From Bacteroidota bacterium (GTDB taxonomy: Bacteria > Bacteroidota > Bacteroidia > B-17B0 > Aurantibacillaceae): a stretch of 64,000 nucleotides of DNA. Both the position numbers and the translations under genes were made by a program. The first letter of the stretch is position 1. Each line of letters opens with the position of its first letter. Shown piece after piece: positions 1-8,344 of the stretch. Location of the stretch: positions 1-64,000 of the forward strand of contig JANYEQ010000003.1 in NCBI GenBank assembly GCA_025363015.1, written 5' to 3'. The notes under the pieces are model-generated. The model searched no databases. It was not told where the DNA came from and saw nothing but the letters and a program-made list of their open reading frames with translations.

Positions 1-2
1 TA

Positions 3-731
3 AAACCCACAAATTCAGCAGATGACCAAACGCCAATTGTTTTTGTAGCTACATACGATTTACCAAACAATAAATTTATACCTGTAGCTGGTAACACTCC
101 GTTTAATATGACTTGTGCTCAAAAAGTTGAAACCGCACCGGTTACATTAGGCCAACCTTTTATTAGTAATGCTTATACAAGTACCTTAGTTACCGGAAAT
201 GCTATTACTAACGCAGTTAATAGCGATATTTATGTAGACCCGCCAGTTTATGTAGGTTTTGAGGCATATTCGAGTATTAAATTGATAGACAGGTTTCAAG
301 CACAACCACAAGGTAATGGCTTGTTTAGAGCTTATATAAGCCCGAACGCAGGTTTTTGTGAAAACAGCGATAACGCTTTGCAGGTAAAAAGTTACTTTGG
401 TAGTTGTACACCTTCTGCTTTAGATAGAAAAGCCCATATTACTGATAACAATAATTTGATTTCTAACTTACAAATTTCTAACTTCGATTTAAAAATGTAC
501 GTTGCACCTAACCCTAATACAGGTAATTTTAAACTAATGTTTAATAAAAATGTTGAGGGTGGTGCAATAAAAATTTTAAATACTATGGGTCAGGTAGTTT
601 TAACTAAAACTTTAACCGGAAATATAAGCGTGCAGGAAATTACCTTAGATGAAAACCTTACCAGTGGCACTTATTATATTTTGTGGAACAATAATAACTT
701 TACAAAAGCTCAAAAGTTTATAGTTGAATAG
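3..731 (+). CDS. Secreted protein, C-terminal part, with T9SS type A sorting domain (5' end outside window)
   Basis: The frame is open from the first bases of the window, so the gene begins upstream and only about 242 residues are visible. The last ~80 residues form a type IX secretion (Por) sorting domain: a PNPNTGNF start, the ILNTMGQVV strand, an SGTYYI turn and the C-terminal KAQKFIVE. Such domains direct proteins across the outer membrane through the T9SS and are then usually cleaved. The part upstream is Asn/Thr-rich and not recognised; it may belong to a repeat-rich adhesin or enzyme. The stop overlaps a possible TTG start of the next gene by 8 bases. Confidence 0.8.
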   Translation, partial: KPTNSADDQTPIVFVATYDLPNNKFIPVAGNTPFNMTCAQKVETAPVTLGQPFISNAYTSTLVTGNAITNAVNSDIYVDPPVYVGFEAYSSIKLIDRFQAQPQGNGLFRAYISPNAGFCENSDNALQVKSYFGSCTPSALDRKAHITDNNNLISNLQISNFDLKMYVAPNPNTGNFKLMFNKNVEGGAIKILNTMGQVVLTKTLTGNISVQEITLDENLTSGTYYILWNNNNFTKAQKFIVE

Positions 732-1263
732 TTTTAGTAAATATACCTTGTTATTTATTGTAGTATCCTTCTTGCTAAGTAATTGCAAGAAGGATACTAT
801 TAAAATGGATATTCTGCCACTAGAAGAACAAAAAAATAATCATTTAACTTTTGTATTTGTTAATAGGATTGGTTTTAGAAATGACTCTACACATCACGGC
901 ATTAACGATACTGTTTTTCAAGGTCCTTGCTTAGATGGATTATATTACAATAAAAAAAAGAATGTTACTACACTAACAAATACGTGTTATAATAGAAATT
1001 TTGCACCAAACAATTTTCCAACTACTGATTCAATTATATTTAGTTCTTCTGTTTTAGCTTTAGGAGATAAGTATGGCTACCAAGTAGAATTAGTCTGGAA
1101 ATGCCCAACTTATCCTTATACTACAAAGGTATTACGCTATAACACAAAAAATTATTTTACAGGTAACGATACTATAAAGAGAGATAAAGACACTATAATA
1201 AAATTTATATGGCCTAATGATACAAATTCGGGCAGGTTTATTAAAACGTATCAATTTCCTTAA
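724..1263 (+). CDS. Putative lipoprotein of unknown function
   Basis: 179 residues beginning at a TTG codon that overlaps the end of the preceding gene by 8 bases; no ATG precedes the signal peptide. The N-terminus has a hydrophobic stretch ending in a lipobox-like LLSNC (Cys21) followed by KKD, as expected of a lipoprotein. The mature part is rich in Asn, Thr and aromatic residues and contains several Cys. I do not recognise a family. The tight overlap with the upstream T9SS-substrate gene suggests co-transcription. Start choice is inferred from the signal peptide. Confidence 0.65.
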   Translation: MNSFSKYTLLFIVVSFLLSNCKKDTIKMDILPLEEQKNNHLTFVFVNRIGFRNDSTHHGINDTVFQGPCLDGLYYNKKKNVTTLTNTCYNRNFAPNNFPTTDSIIFSSSVLALGDKYGYQVELVWKCPTYPYTTKVLRYNTKNYFTGNDTIKRDKDTIIKFIWPNDTNSGRFIKTYQFP

Positions 1264-1295
1264 TTTATAATTTTGAAAAAAATTACCCCCACTCG

Positions 1296-1324
1296 TCCTC
1301 GTTTGAGCAAAGCGGTAACGAGGA
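1296..1324. repeat. Small palindromic repeat (hairpin with 8-bp arms)
   Basis: Arms TCCTCGTT (1296-1303) and AACGAGGA (1317-1324) are perfect inverted repeats around the 13-base core TGAGCAAAGCGGT. It lies in the 116-bp convergent gap between the lipoprotein gene and moeB and is more GC-rich than its surroundings. The core resembles that of the palindrome at 32384-32407 (GAGTAAAGTCGA). It could be a REP-like repeat or could act as a bidirectional terminator; no T-run follows the stem. Confidence 0.55.
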
Positions 1325-1379
1325 TGCTTTATACCAATATTCGTTCAATAAAATACACTAATTTGTAACTATTATCTGC

Positions 1380-2090
1380 TTAATACTTTAACTTTTTAAG
1401 CTCCCAATTAAGGGTATTAATAATTAATAGCTGGTTGGTTAAAGTAGGTAGTTGTAAAATTAGCTTTAGGGTTTCTAAGGCCATTATACTGCCAATGGTA
1501 GCTGGTAAAGCACCAAGTACGCCATTTTCATCGCAATTAGGTACCTCTTCGGGGTTGGGTGGTTCGGCAAATAAGTGGCGTAAATTTTTACTACCATTTA
1601 CATTAAAAACAGCTACTTGCCCTTCAAAATGTAATATACTACCATAAATTAAGGGTTTATTTAGGCGCACACAAGTATCATTTACTAAATAGCGCGTATA
1701 AAAATTATCACAGCCATCTACCACTATTTCAAATTGCGAAATAATAGCTTGGGCATTTTGTTCGGTTAATACCTCGTTAAAAGTTATAATATTAATATGC
1801 GGGTAATTTTGGTTTAACTTTTGTTTGGCAACGTTTACTTTTTGTTTTCCAACATCGGCCACGCCATATAATATTTGACGGTGTAAATTATGTAGTTCAA
1901 TTTTATCAAAATCTATAATACCAATAGTGCCTACCCCACAAGCCGCTATGTATTGTATAACGGGGCAACCCAAACCACCCGCCCCAATTACTAATACGTT
2001 GGCGGTATTTATTTTTTGCTGCCCAGCAAAGCCAATTTCATCTACCATCATTTGGCGGCTAAATAATGCTAATGGGTTATTGCTACTCAT
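1380..2090 (-). CDS. moeB: HesA/MoeB/ThiF family protein (adenylyltransferase of ubiquitin-like sulfur carriers)
   Basis: 236 residues, an E1-like adenylating enzyme of the kind that activates the C-terminal Gly of MoaD or ThiS. Visible features: Rossmann motif GAGGLG (36-41), the acidic nucleotide-binding loop before NLHRQILY (68-75), VVDGCDNFYTR (123-133) and the conserved VPNCDENGVLG containing Cys186, the position of the MoeB active-site Cys. Both CxxC zinc pairs of E. coli MoeB are missing: the first is replaced by sequence around NLRHLF and the protein ends before the second. There is no rhodanese domain. MoeB and ThiF cannot be told apart from sequence alone; no molybdopterin or thiamine genes are adjacent. 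Last gene of a minus-strand run, 24 bp after the aspartate kinase. Confidence 0.8.
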   Translation of the reverse strand: MSSNNPLALFSRQMMVDEIGFAGQQKINTANVLVIGAGGLGCPVIQYIAACGVGTIGIIDFDKIELHNLHRQILYGVADVGKQKVNVAKQKLNQNYPHINIITFNEVLTEQNAQAIISQFEIVVDGCDNFYTRYLVNDTCVRLNKPLIYGSILHFEGQVAVFNVNGSKNLRHLFAEPPNPEEVPNCDENGVLGALPATIGSIMALETLKLILQLPTLTNQLLIINTLNWELKKLKY

Positions 2091-2114
2091 GGTACATTTT
2101 AAAACTACATTAAT

Positions 2115-3386
2115 TTATTCTGCTTGGCTTAATACCATTTGTAAAGTGTTACGGCTACGCTGCTCTATTATTACTATTTTATCTTGTGTTAATTGTTTTA
2201 TAATATCGGGGTTGTAATTTCTAACCGTCATTAACTCCACATTGGTATTATATAATACTTTAAATTGTAATTGTAATTCAGCAATTAAAGGAGTAATTTT
2301 ATGTACATCATAATCTACACACACACTAAAACTAATGGCCGAATTTTGTGTAATGTTGGCGTGTACATTATACTTGTTAAACAAACTAAATATGGCACTT
2401 AAATTTTCTTCGGCAATAAAGCTAAAATCTTTTGGTTGAATGGAAAGTAGTAACTGATTTACTTTAAAAATATAGGTTGTAATGCTTGAACGATTTTCGC
2501 TATTATTTATTACCGTACCGCTTTCGCTTGGTTTAATAAACGATTTTACATACAATGGTATATTTTTGTTTTGTAATGGCTTAATTGTTTTTGGGTGTAT
2601 AACCGATGCGCCATAGTAGGTAAGTTCAATGGCATCGTGGTAGGTAAGCTCGTCAATTTTTTTTGTGTTTTTAAAATATTTAGGGTCGGCATTTAAAACA
2701 CCGGCTACATCTTTCCAAATAGTAACGTGGGTGGCATTGGTAAAATAAGCCAATAGTGCGGCAGTGTAATCGCTGCCTTCTCGTCCCAAAGTAGTGCAAT
2801 AATTTTCGGAAGTGCCACCAATAAAGCCCTGTGTAACTACTAACTTGGTGTTTGTAAATAAGGGTAGCAATTGTGTATTTACTAATGTTTCGCTTAACTC
2901 GTAATTTACTTTGCCTTCGCGGTAGGTATTATCTGTTTGAATAATGCCTCTTATATCTACCCAAGTATTTTTTAAATGAATAGTGTTTAAGTAAGCCGAA
3001 ATTATTTTAGTAGCCAATACTTCGCCCTGACTTACTATTTGATCGTAATGAAAATTATAATTTTGGGTTAATTCATCTTCTAAACCCCAAGCAATTTCGG
3101 TAAATACATTCTCAACCTCCCCATAAATGGCATCATTTGGGTTTATAAATAATTGTTGAATAATGTGAATGTGAAACGATTTTATATCGTTTAGAATAGT
3201 ATTGGTATTGCCTTCCTTATAAAAATAGGCGTTTACTAACTCTTCTAACTTATTCGTTATTTTACCCATGGCTGATACTACAACAATTGTAGGCATAGCG
3301 GCATGTTGTTTTAAAATTTCAGAAATGTTTTTTACCGCTTCGGCATCTTTTACAGATGCGCCACCAAATTTAAAAACTTGCATCAT
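2115..3386 (-). CDS. lysC: Aspartate kinase (first of two in the window)
   Basis: 423 residues. Phosphorylates L-aspartate, the first step to Lys, Thr and Met. The kinase signature KFGGAS is at residues 6-11, and the substrate/ATP loop TLGREGSDYTA is near residues 200-210. The C-terminal part (about 300-423) has the size of a tandem ACT region but is divergent, so feedback ligands cannot be predicted. The start ATG overlaps the stop of the capD-like gene by 4 bases (ATGA), which indicates translational coupling; a second in-frame ATG follows immediately. The other aspartate kinase, at 23360-24676, differs clearly in sequence, so this is not a recent duplication. Confidence 0.88.
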   Translation of the reverse strand: MMQVFKFGGASVKDAEAVKNISEILKQHAAMPTIVVVSAMGKITNKLEELVNAYFYKEGNTNTILNDIKSFHIHIIQQLFINPNDAIYGEVENVFTEIAWGLEDELTQNYNFHYDQIVSQGEVLATKIISAYLNTIHLKNTWVDIRGIIQTDNTYREGKVNYELSETLVNTQLLPLFTNTKLVVTQGFIGGTSENYCTTLGREGSDYTAALLAYFTNATHVTIWKDVAGVLNADPKYFKNTKKIDELTYHDAIELTYYGASVIHPKTIKPLQNKNIPLYVKSFIKPSESGTVINNSENRSSITTYIFKVNQLLLSIQPKDFSFIAEENLSAIFSLFNKYNVHANITQNSAISFSVCVDYDVHKITPLIAELQLQFKVLYNTNVELMTVRNYNPDIIKQLTQDKIVIIEQRSRNTLQMVLSQAE

Positions 3387-5275
3387 TTATGTTCATCTAA
3401 TTTTTCAAATACCGAATTGTTACTTTTAAATTCGGGTACTAACTCTTTCATCCGTTGCACAATTACTTGATTATTTTGTGTGTTAAACGATACTATTAAT
3501 TCATCAATAATATGCTTAACATCGTTATAATTATATTCGCGTACTTTACCAATTAATATTTGTGGGTGATGCGTTGGCAATGAGTTTTCGGTATCGGCCA
3601 ACAATTCTTCAAACAGTTTTTCGCCAGGGCGAAGGCCCGTAAATATGATATTAATATCTTTACCTTCTTTTAAACCACTTAGTAAAATCATTTTACGAGC
3701 AAGATCAACTATTTTAACAGAATTGCCCATGTTAAATACAAATATTTCGCCTCCCTTTCCCATACTTGCTGCTTCAATTACTAATTGACTGGCTTCGGGG
3801 ATGGTCATAAAATAACGTGTAATATCAGGGTGCGTAATGGTTATAGGGCCCCCCTCTTCTATTTGTTTTTTAAAGCGTGGGATAACCGAGCCGTTACTGC
3901 CTAATACATTACCAAAACGGGTAGTGATAAATTTTGTAGGCGATTGTTTGCCCAAACTTTGTATGTAAATTTCGGCAATGCGTTTGCTGGCGCCCATAAC
4001 ATTGGTAGGGTTTACAGCCTTATCGGTACTTACAAACACAAAACGCTCAACCGCAAATTGATGCGCTAAATCTGCCATATTTTTAGTGCCTAAAATATTT
4101 GTTAGAATAGATTCGGACGGATTATTTTCCATCATGGGCACATGTTTGTATGCCGCTGCGTGAAACACCAATTGCGGTTTAAAGGTATTAAATACATTTT
4201 TCATGCGCTCGGTATTGCGCACATCGGCCATTACTACTTCAAATTGTATGTGCTTGTATTTGTCGTTAAACTCTAATTCTAAATCGTGTAGAGGACTTTC
4301 AGCTTGATCTAATAAAAATATTTTTTCAGGGTTAAATTTTACGCACTGCCTTGCTAATTCGCTACCAATACTTCCGGCAGCCCCAGTAATTAAAATAGTT
4401 TTAGCGTTTAGTTGCGCATTAATAGTAGCGTTATCTAATTTAATAGCATCGCGTTGCAACAAATCTTCTATGTTTATACTTTTTATTTGATTAAAACTTA
4501 ACTCGCCATTTATCCATTTAGTAACGGGTGGCACGTTTAACACGCGCACGTTGTTTGTTAAGCACACATCGGCAATTTCGTTTTTCTTTTTAGGAGAAAT
4601 ATTTTGAACCGATATAATAACAAATTCTATTTCGTTATCGCTTATTAGTTGTTGTAACTTTGTAGGCGAATAAATAAAAATGCCTTCTAAACTTCTATCC
4701 CATTTTTTTTCGTTATCGTCTATAAAACCTACTACTTTATACTTAATGGCAGCATCTCTATCTAAGGTTCGTTTGGTAATTATTCCGGCTTCGCCAGCGC
4801 CGTAAATAATGACATTCATTTTTTCTTTAGTAGGATTTTTGGTTTCAAAATAAATAGCTTTAATGGCCAAGCGCGAGCTGATCAATAAAAACAAGCTAAC
4901 CAATGCATCAATAATAATTACTGAATTTGGTATAAAATAAAAATTATAAATAAATTTTAAAGCAACAACATTTAATAAAAACACCAATCCACTTCCACCT
5001 ACAATGACTAAAAATATGCGTACCGTATCGCGCGAGCTAGTGTAACGCACTACTCCTTTATATGTTTTTGATATAAAAAACGAAATAAAACGAACGCCTA
5101 AAACAATGGCATAGTCGTAAGGCAAATTTTTAGCATCGGCTATGGGTATGGCATCAAAATTAAAACGCAATAAAAACGCAATGGTTAGGGCAAAGGCGCA
5201 AATGCCAGTATCAATAACTAAAATTGACCAGCGGGGTAAATTATATGTCCAAAATAATTTGAAAAGCCTGTACAT
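3383..5275 (-). CDS. Membrane-anchored nucleotide-sugar 4,6-dehydratase, CapD/WbpM family
   Basis: 630 residues. The N-terminal ~140 residues hold four predicted membrane helices. A first Rossmann-like domain begins at VIIYGAGEAG (155-164). The catalytic SDR domain begins at ILITGAAGSIGSE (294-306), with the STDKA strand at 416-420 and Met427-x3-Lys431 in place of the usual Tyr-x3-Lys, the arrangement typical of WbpM/FlaA1-like UDP-GlcNAc 4,6-dehydratases. It acts on UDP-HexNAc at the inner face of the cytoplasmic membrane for surface polysaccharide or glycan synthesis. There is no polysaccharide cluster around it, and it overlaps the aspartate kinase start by 4 bases. Confidence 0.9.
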   Translation of the reverse strand: MYRLFKLFWTYNLPRWSILVIDTGICAFALTIAFLLRFNFDAIPIADAKNLPYDYAIVLGVRFISFFISKTYKGVVRYTSSRDTVRIFLVIVGGSGLVFLLNVVALKFIYNFYFIPNSVIIIDALVSLFLLISSRLAIKAIYFETKNPTKEKMNVIIYGAGEAGIITKRTLDRDAAIKYKVVGFIDDNEKKWDRSLEGIFIYSPTKLQQLISDNEIEFVIISVQNISPKKKNEIADVCLTNNVRVLNVPPVTKWINGELSFNQIKSINIEDLLQRDAIKLDNATINAQLNAKTILITGAAGSIGSELARQCVKFNPEKIFLLDQAESPLHDLELEFNDKYKHIQFEVVMADVRNTERMKNVFNTFKPQLVFHAAAYKHVPMMENNPSESILTNILGTKNMADLAHQFAVERFVFVSTDKAVNPTNVMGASKRIAEIYIQSLGKQSPTKFITTRFGNVLGSNGSVIPRFKKQIEEGGPITITHPDITRYFMTIPEASQLVIEAASMGKGGEIFVFNMGNSVKIVDLARKMILLSGLKEGKDINIIFTGLRPGEKLFEELLADTENSLPTHHPQILIGKVREYNYNDVKHIIDELIVSFNTQNNQVIVQRMKELVPEFKSNNSVFEKLDEHK

Positions 5276-5290
5276 AAAAAGTAAAAATAC

Positions 5291-5998
5291 TTATTTTTTT
5301 TGAGCTTGGTTAGTTGTAGTATAAGTTGGTGTTGCAATTGGCTTTACGGTTTCTATAGGAGGCATAATTTTAATAGGAACTTTAAACGGTTTATCAGCAA
5401 CAGCAATTTCGCAAGCGGTACAAATTGTTTTCCATTTTAACTCCATTTTACAATTAGTAGGCTGAATGTAAATTTTTTTAACCGTGCTATCAGGCATGCT
5501 AAATTGCATATCTGTTGCCATGGTTTTAGGGCCATCAAAGGCAAAGGGTTCTTTAAAATAATCTTCTAAATGAATATCTTTTATATGTACTTTTTTATCA
5601 AATACCATGGTATATAACTCAAAAATGGCGCGCGAAATTTTAATGTAAATTAAATTTTTAGCATTGTCGTAAGTTATTTTTACATCGCCCACTACTTGTG
5701 TTTTATAGCCAAATGGGCCACAGGTTACAAAGGCATCGCAGGTAAAATTACTACTATCGGGGCGTATGTTTATTTTAGGGTTTTTCATTGTCCAATGGTA
5801 TTTACCTTTAATAAACATTACTTCATAATCGTTAGTACCGCTAATATCGCCTATAGCTGTAATTACTTTATTAATAGCTTCCTCGTGCAACACCACCTCA
5901 AAATCATTAATTTCGAGGGTTTTTGGTAATTTTTGCTGTGCTTTATAAACAGTAAAAAAAGAAAAGCAAATAAAAAAGATGGTAATTTTTTTTAGCAT
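5291..5998 (-). CDS. Secreted protein of unknown function
   Basis: 235 residues with an N-terminal signal peptide (MLKKITIFFICFSFF..., probable cleavage after KAQ near residue 21). The mature region is mixed alpha/beta, with two cysteine pairs (TCDAFVTC and CTAC) and a Pro/Thr-rich C-terminal tail. No family recognised. It sits 15 bp upstream of the capD-like gene and 47 bp after the T9SS type B protein on the same strand, so it is probably in the same transcript. Likely periplasmic. Confidence 0.7.
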   Translation of the reverse strand: MLKKITIFFICFSFFTVYKAQQKLPKTLEINDFEVVLHEEAINKVITAIGDISGTNDYEVMFIKGKYHWTMKNPKINIRPDSSNFTCDAFVTCGPFGYKTQVVGDVKITYDNAKNLIYIKISRAIFELYTMVFDKKVHIKDIHLEDYFKEPFAFDGPKTMATDMQFSMPDSTVKKIYIQPTNCKMELKWKTICTACEIAVADKPFKVPIKIMPPIETVKPIATPTYTTTNQAQKK

Positions 5999-6045
5999 TT
6001 TTTGTTTAGTGAAATAATTAAAAGTGGATGGGTTAGTAAGAAAAA

Positions 6046-6888
6046 CTACTTAATTAAGGTGAGGTTACCTTTAAGCTTATATGTTTTACCATCAAAGCCA
6101 ATTGCTTCGGCTACACAAAAATAAATACCCGACTGGCAAGGCTCACCACTGGTAGTATAACCATCCCAAAAACTATTTACTTTATCGCTACTAAAAATAA
6201 TAACACCATAGCGGTTATAAATCCAAACGTTTAACTCTTTAATACCACGCGTAATGGGTTTAAAAATATCATTTACACTATCATTATTTGGAGTAAATAC
6301 ATTTGGTAAATAAATACTACTACTATCTGCTAACCTAAAGGCATAGCGAGAGGTATCGTTACAACCTAATGCCCCAAAACTAATTAATGTAACACTGTAC
6401 GAACCGCTTGCCGTATAACTCTTCACCGTATTTATATTATTATCAACAGCTGCTACATCGCTAAAAAGCCAATTGTAGCTTAATGCGTTGGTAGAGTAAT
6501 TGGTTAAATTTAATTGATTAGGAAAACCAATACTTGTTAAACTGGCGTTAAACGATGCTTTAGCCGATTTTGTAACCGTAATTGTTTTGGTGGTGGTAGA
6601 ATTACTAAAAGAATTTGACACGTTTAAACTTAAAACATACACCCCAGAATTTGAAAAAGTGAGCACTATTGTAGGGCTTGTTTTATCGGGTAAAACACCT
6701 ACCGAAGCGGTAGGCGAAATACTCCAACTATAAGCAGTAGGTGTATTTGTGGTAATACTAGTAAACGTTAATGACTTTGAACTACATAAAGTAGCCGAAG
6801 GGGCAACAATTGTAGCTGTTGGAGTTTGTGCTTTTGCAAACAAAGTACAAAAAACAAGTATTACTATTTTATAAAAATGTTTTGCCAT
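6046..6888 (-). CDS. PKD-like secreted protein with T9SS type B (CHU_C) sorting domain
   Basis: 280 residues. Signal peptide 1-20, ending in FAKAQ. Two Ig/PKD-like beta-sandwich regions cover about 25-105 and 105-185. The C-terminal ~85 residues match the gliding-motility-associated C-terminal domain: YLPNVFTPNNDSVND, then IYNRYGVIIF, FWDGYTTSGEPCQSGIYF and the terminal LKGNLTLIK. Family knowledge: these proteins are exported by the T9SS and type B domains keep them cell-surface attached. It is short for such a protein, a bare pair of Ig-like modules plus the sorting signal. The gap to the acyl-CoA reductase gene upstream is only 4 bp. Confidence 0.88.
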   Translation of the reverse strand: MAKHFYKIVILVFCTLFAKAQTPTATIVAPSATLCSSKSLTFTSITTNTPTAYSWSISPTASVGVLPDKTSPTIVLTFSNSGVYVLSLNVSNSFSNSTTTKTITVTKSAKASFNASLTSIGFPNQLNLTNYSTNALSYNWLFSDVAAVDNNINTVKSYTASGSYSVTLISFGALGCNDTSRYAFRLADSSSIYLPNVFTPNNDSVNDIFKPITRGIKELNVWIYNRYGVIIFSSDKVNSFWDGYTTSGEPCQSGIYFCVAEAIGFDGKTYKLKGNLTLIK

Positions 6889-6892
6889 TAAT

Positions 6893-7936
6893 TTATAAAG
6901 TTAATAAAAATTTTAATGTATTAACATTATCGGCAAAATTGCTAATAACAGGTTGTTGTGAATAACCAAACGGAATATAATTTTTACCCACAATACACTG
7001 CAAATACTCTGTATTTTTGTTTAAATAAGTTGTTATATCCTTCTCATCCTCGTAAAAATCATAATACAAAACACCTACCGGCGAGTGTAAATCAACACTT
7101 TGTTTAAGCATTAAAAAATTATTATCTAAAAAAGGCATTTGTTCTAATAAATAAATAGCGCGGTGGTAATCGTAATTATTACCATATTTTTTGTTGTTAA
7201 TTACAAAGCTAAAATCAATAATTGATTCAAAAAACAAATTAAAATTATATCCCTTAGGTACTAACAATTTGCTCACATTACGGCAACCTAACCCAAAGTA
7301 TAAAAATATATCTTGTGCTAAATTTTTAAAATCTTGCTCGGTTTCGCTACCTGTTAAAATAGCAATAGAAGTGCGGTTTTTGCGAATAATATTTGGGTAT
7401 TTACTAAAATAAAAATTAAAGTAATTAGCCGTATTATTGCTACCAGTGGCTATTACAGCATTAAAGTTAGTTAACTTACCTTGTGCAAATAAAATGTTTG
7501 ATTCAAAATTTGGTTCATAATGTATCAATAATTTTAAGAAAAAGGGTAATAATACATCGTCATCAGTGGATAGTTTTATTAAAACCTTGTGGCCACTTAA
7601 AAGTACACACATTATATCGTGAAAAGCCACCATGGGTATATTTCCAGCGCACACTACGGCCACCGTTTTTTGTTGGCTTACACTATTTTCATCCGTAGCG
7701 CCTTGAGTATTACAAAAATTAATAAGTTCTTTTTCCTCTAAAAGTATAGCAATATTGCCAATAGCGGTATTTATAAATTGAGGTATAAACCAATTATTAT
7801 AAGTATTAGCAGTTTGTATTAAGGCATTTAAACCTTGGTGTAATTGGGCTTCTTTGGCATCAAATTTATTTTCAAAATGTCTGTTTATAAACAATCCAAC
7901 CTTTACAAATGCGGCAATTCTTTCTTTTATTATCAT
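6893..7936 (-). CDS. Acyl-CoA reductase, LuxC-like
   Basis: 347 residues from the ATG at 7936 (MIIKERIAAF). The frame stays open upstream to 8125, but that extension lies antisense to the ferredoxin and looks unlike a protein N-terminus, so it was not used. Family features: VAVVCAGNIPMVAFHD (93-108), a nucleotide-binding loop in an aldehyde-dehydrogenase-like fold, and GLGCRNVSK with the probable catalytic Cys218. LuxC-type enzymes reduce acyl-CoA or acyl-enzyme to aldehyde with NADPH. Divergently transcribed from a dicluster ferredoxin 51 bp away; the two may share redox chemistry (inference). Confidence 0.82.
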   Translation of the reverse strand: MIIKERIAAFVKVGLFINRHFENKFDAKEAQLHQGLNALIQTANTYNNWFIPQFINTAIGNIAILLEEKELINFCNTQGATDENSVSQQKTVAVVCAGNIPMVAFHDIMCVLLSGHKVLIKLSTDDDVLLPFFLKLLIHYEPNFESNILFAQGKLTNFNAVIATGSNNTANYFNFYFSKYPNIIRKNRTSIAILTGSETEQDFKNLAQDIFLYFGLGCRNVSKLLVPKGYNFNLFFESIIDFSFVINNKKYGNNYDYHRAIYLLEQMPFLDNNFLMLKQSVDLHSPVGVLYYDFYEDEKDITTYLNKNTEYLQCIVGKNYIPFGYSQQPVISNFADNVNTLKFLLTL

Positions 7937-7948
7937 AAAAAATGGTAG

Positions 7949-7956
7949 TATATTTG
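7949..7956 (+). promoter_or_regulatory. -7 promoter box (TAnnTTTG) for ferredoxin-lysA
   Basis: TATATTTG matches the Bacteroidota -7 consensus and lies 31 bp upstream of the ferredoxin ATG, inside the short divergent intergenic region. No clear -33 TTTG was seen. Confidence 0.6.
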
Positions 7957-7987
7957 TACTCTTAATTTTTATCAAAAGTATTAAAAA

Positions 7988-8338
7988 ATGGCAATTATAA
8001 TTACAGATGAGTGTATAAATTGTGGTGCTTGCGAACCCGAGTGCCCAAATAACGCTATTTATGAAGGGGGTGCCGAATGGCGTTTTGCTGATGGTACTGG
8101 CGTAAAAGGCACATTTAAAGGGCATAACAGTGGTTTAGAAGTGGATGCTAACGCCCCACAAGTGCCAAAAAATATGGATGTTTATTTTATTGTTTCTGAT
8201 AAATGTACAGAGTGTGTTGGTTTTCACGACGAACCACAATGTGCGGCCGTTTGCCCAGTAGATTGCTGTATTAAAGATGTGGATGTGGTAGAAAATAACG
8301 ACCAACTATTGGCTAAAAAAGCAGCGTTACACGTTTAG
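7988..8338 (+). CDS. 4Fe-4S dicluster ferredoxin
   Basis: 116 residues. First cluster ligands are in [12 protein letters not shown] (Cys9, 12, 15, 19); the second set is CTEC, then a loop, then CAAVCP, i.e. CxxC-x8-CxxxCP as in the longer bacterial 2[4Fe-4S] ferredoxins. A low-potential electron carrier in the cytoplasm. It lies 6 bp before lysA on the same strand and is divergent from the LuxC-like acyl-CoA reductase. The redox partner cannot be named from sequence. Confidence 0.92.
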   Translation: MAIIITDECINCGACEPECPNNAIYEGGAEWRFADGTGVKGTFKGHNSGLEVDANAPQVPKNMDVYFIVSDKCTECVGFHDEPQCAAVCPVDCCIKDVDVVENNDQLLAKKAALHV

Positions 8339-8344
8339 TTAATA

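Noticed and set aside
7937-8125. 63-residue N-terminal extension of the LuxC-like reductase
   Set aside because: It is antisense to the ferredoxin, not protein-like, and a good ATG with a family-like N-terminus exists at 7936.
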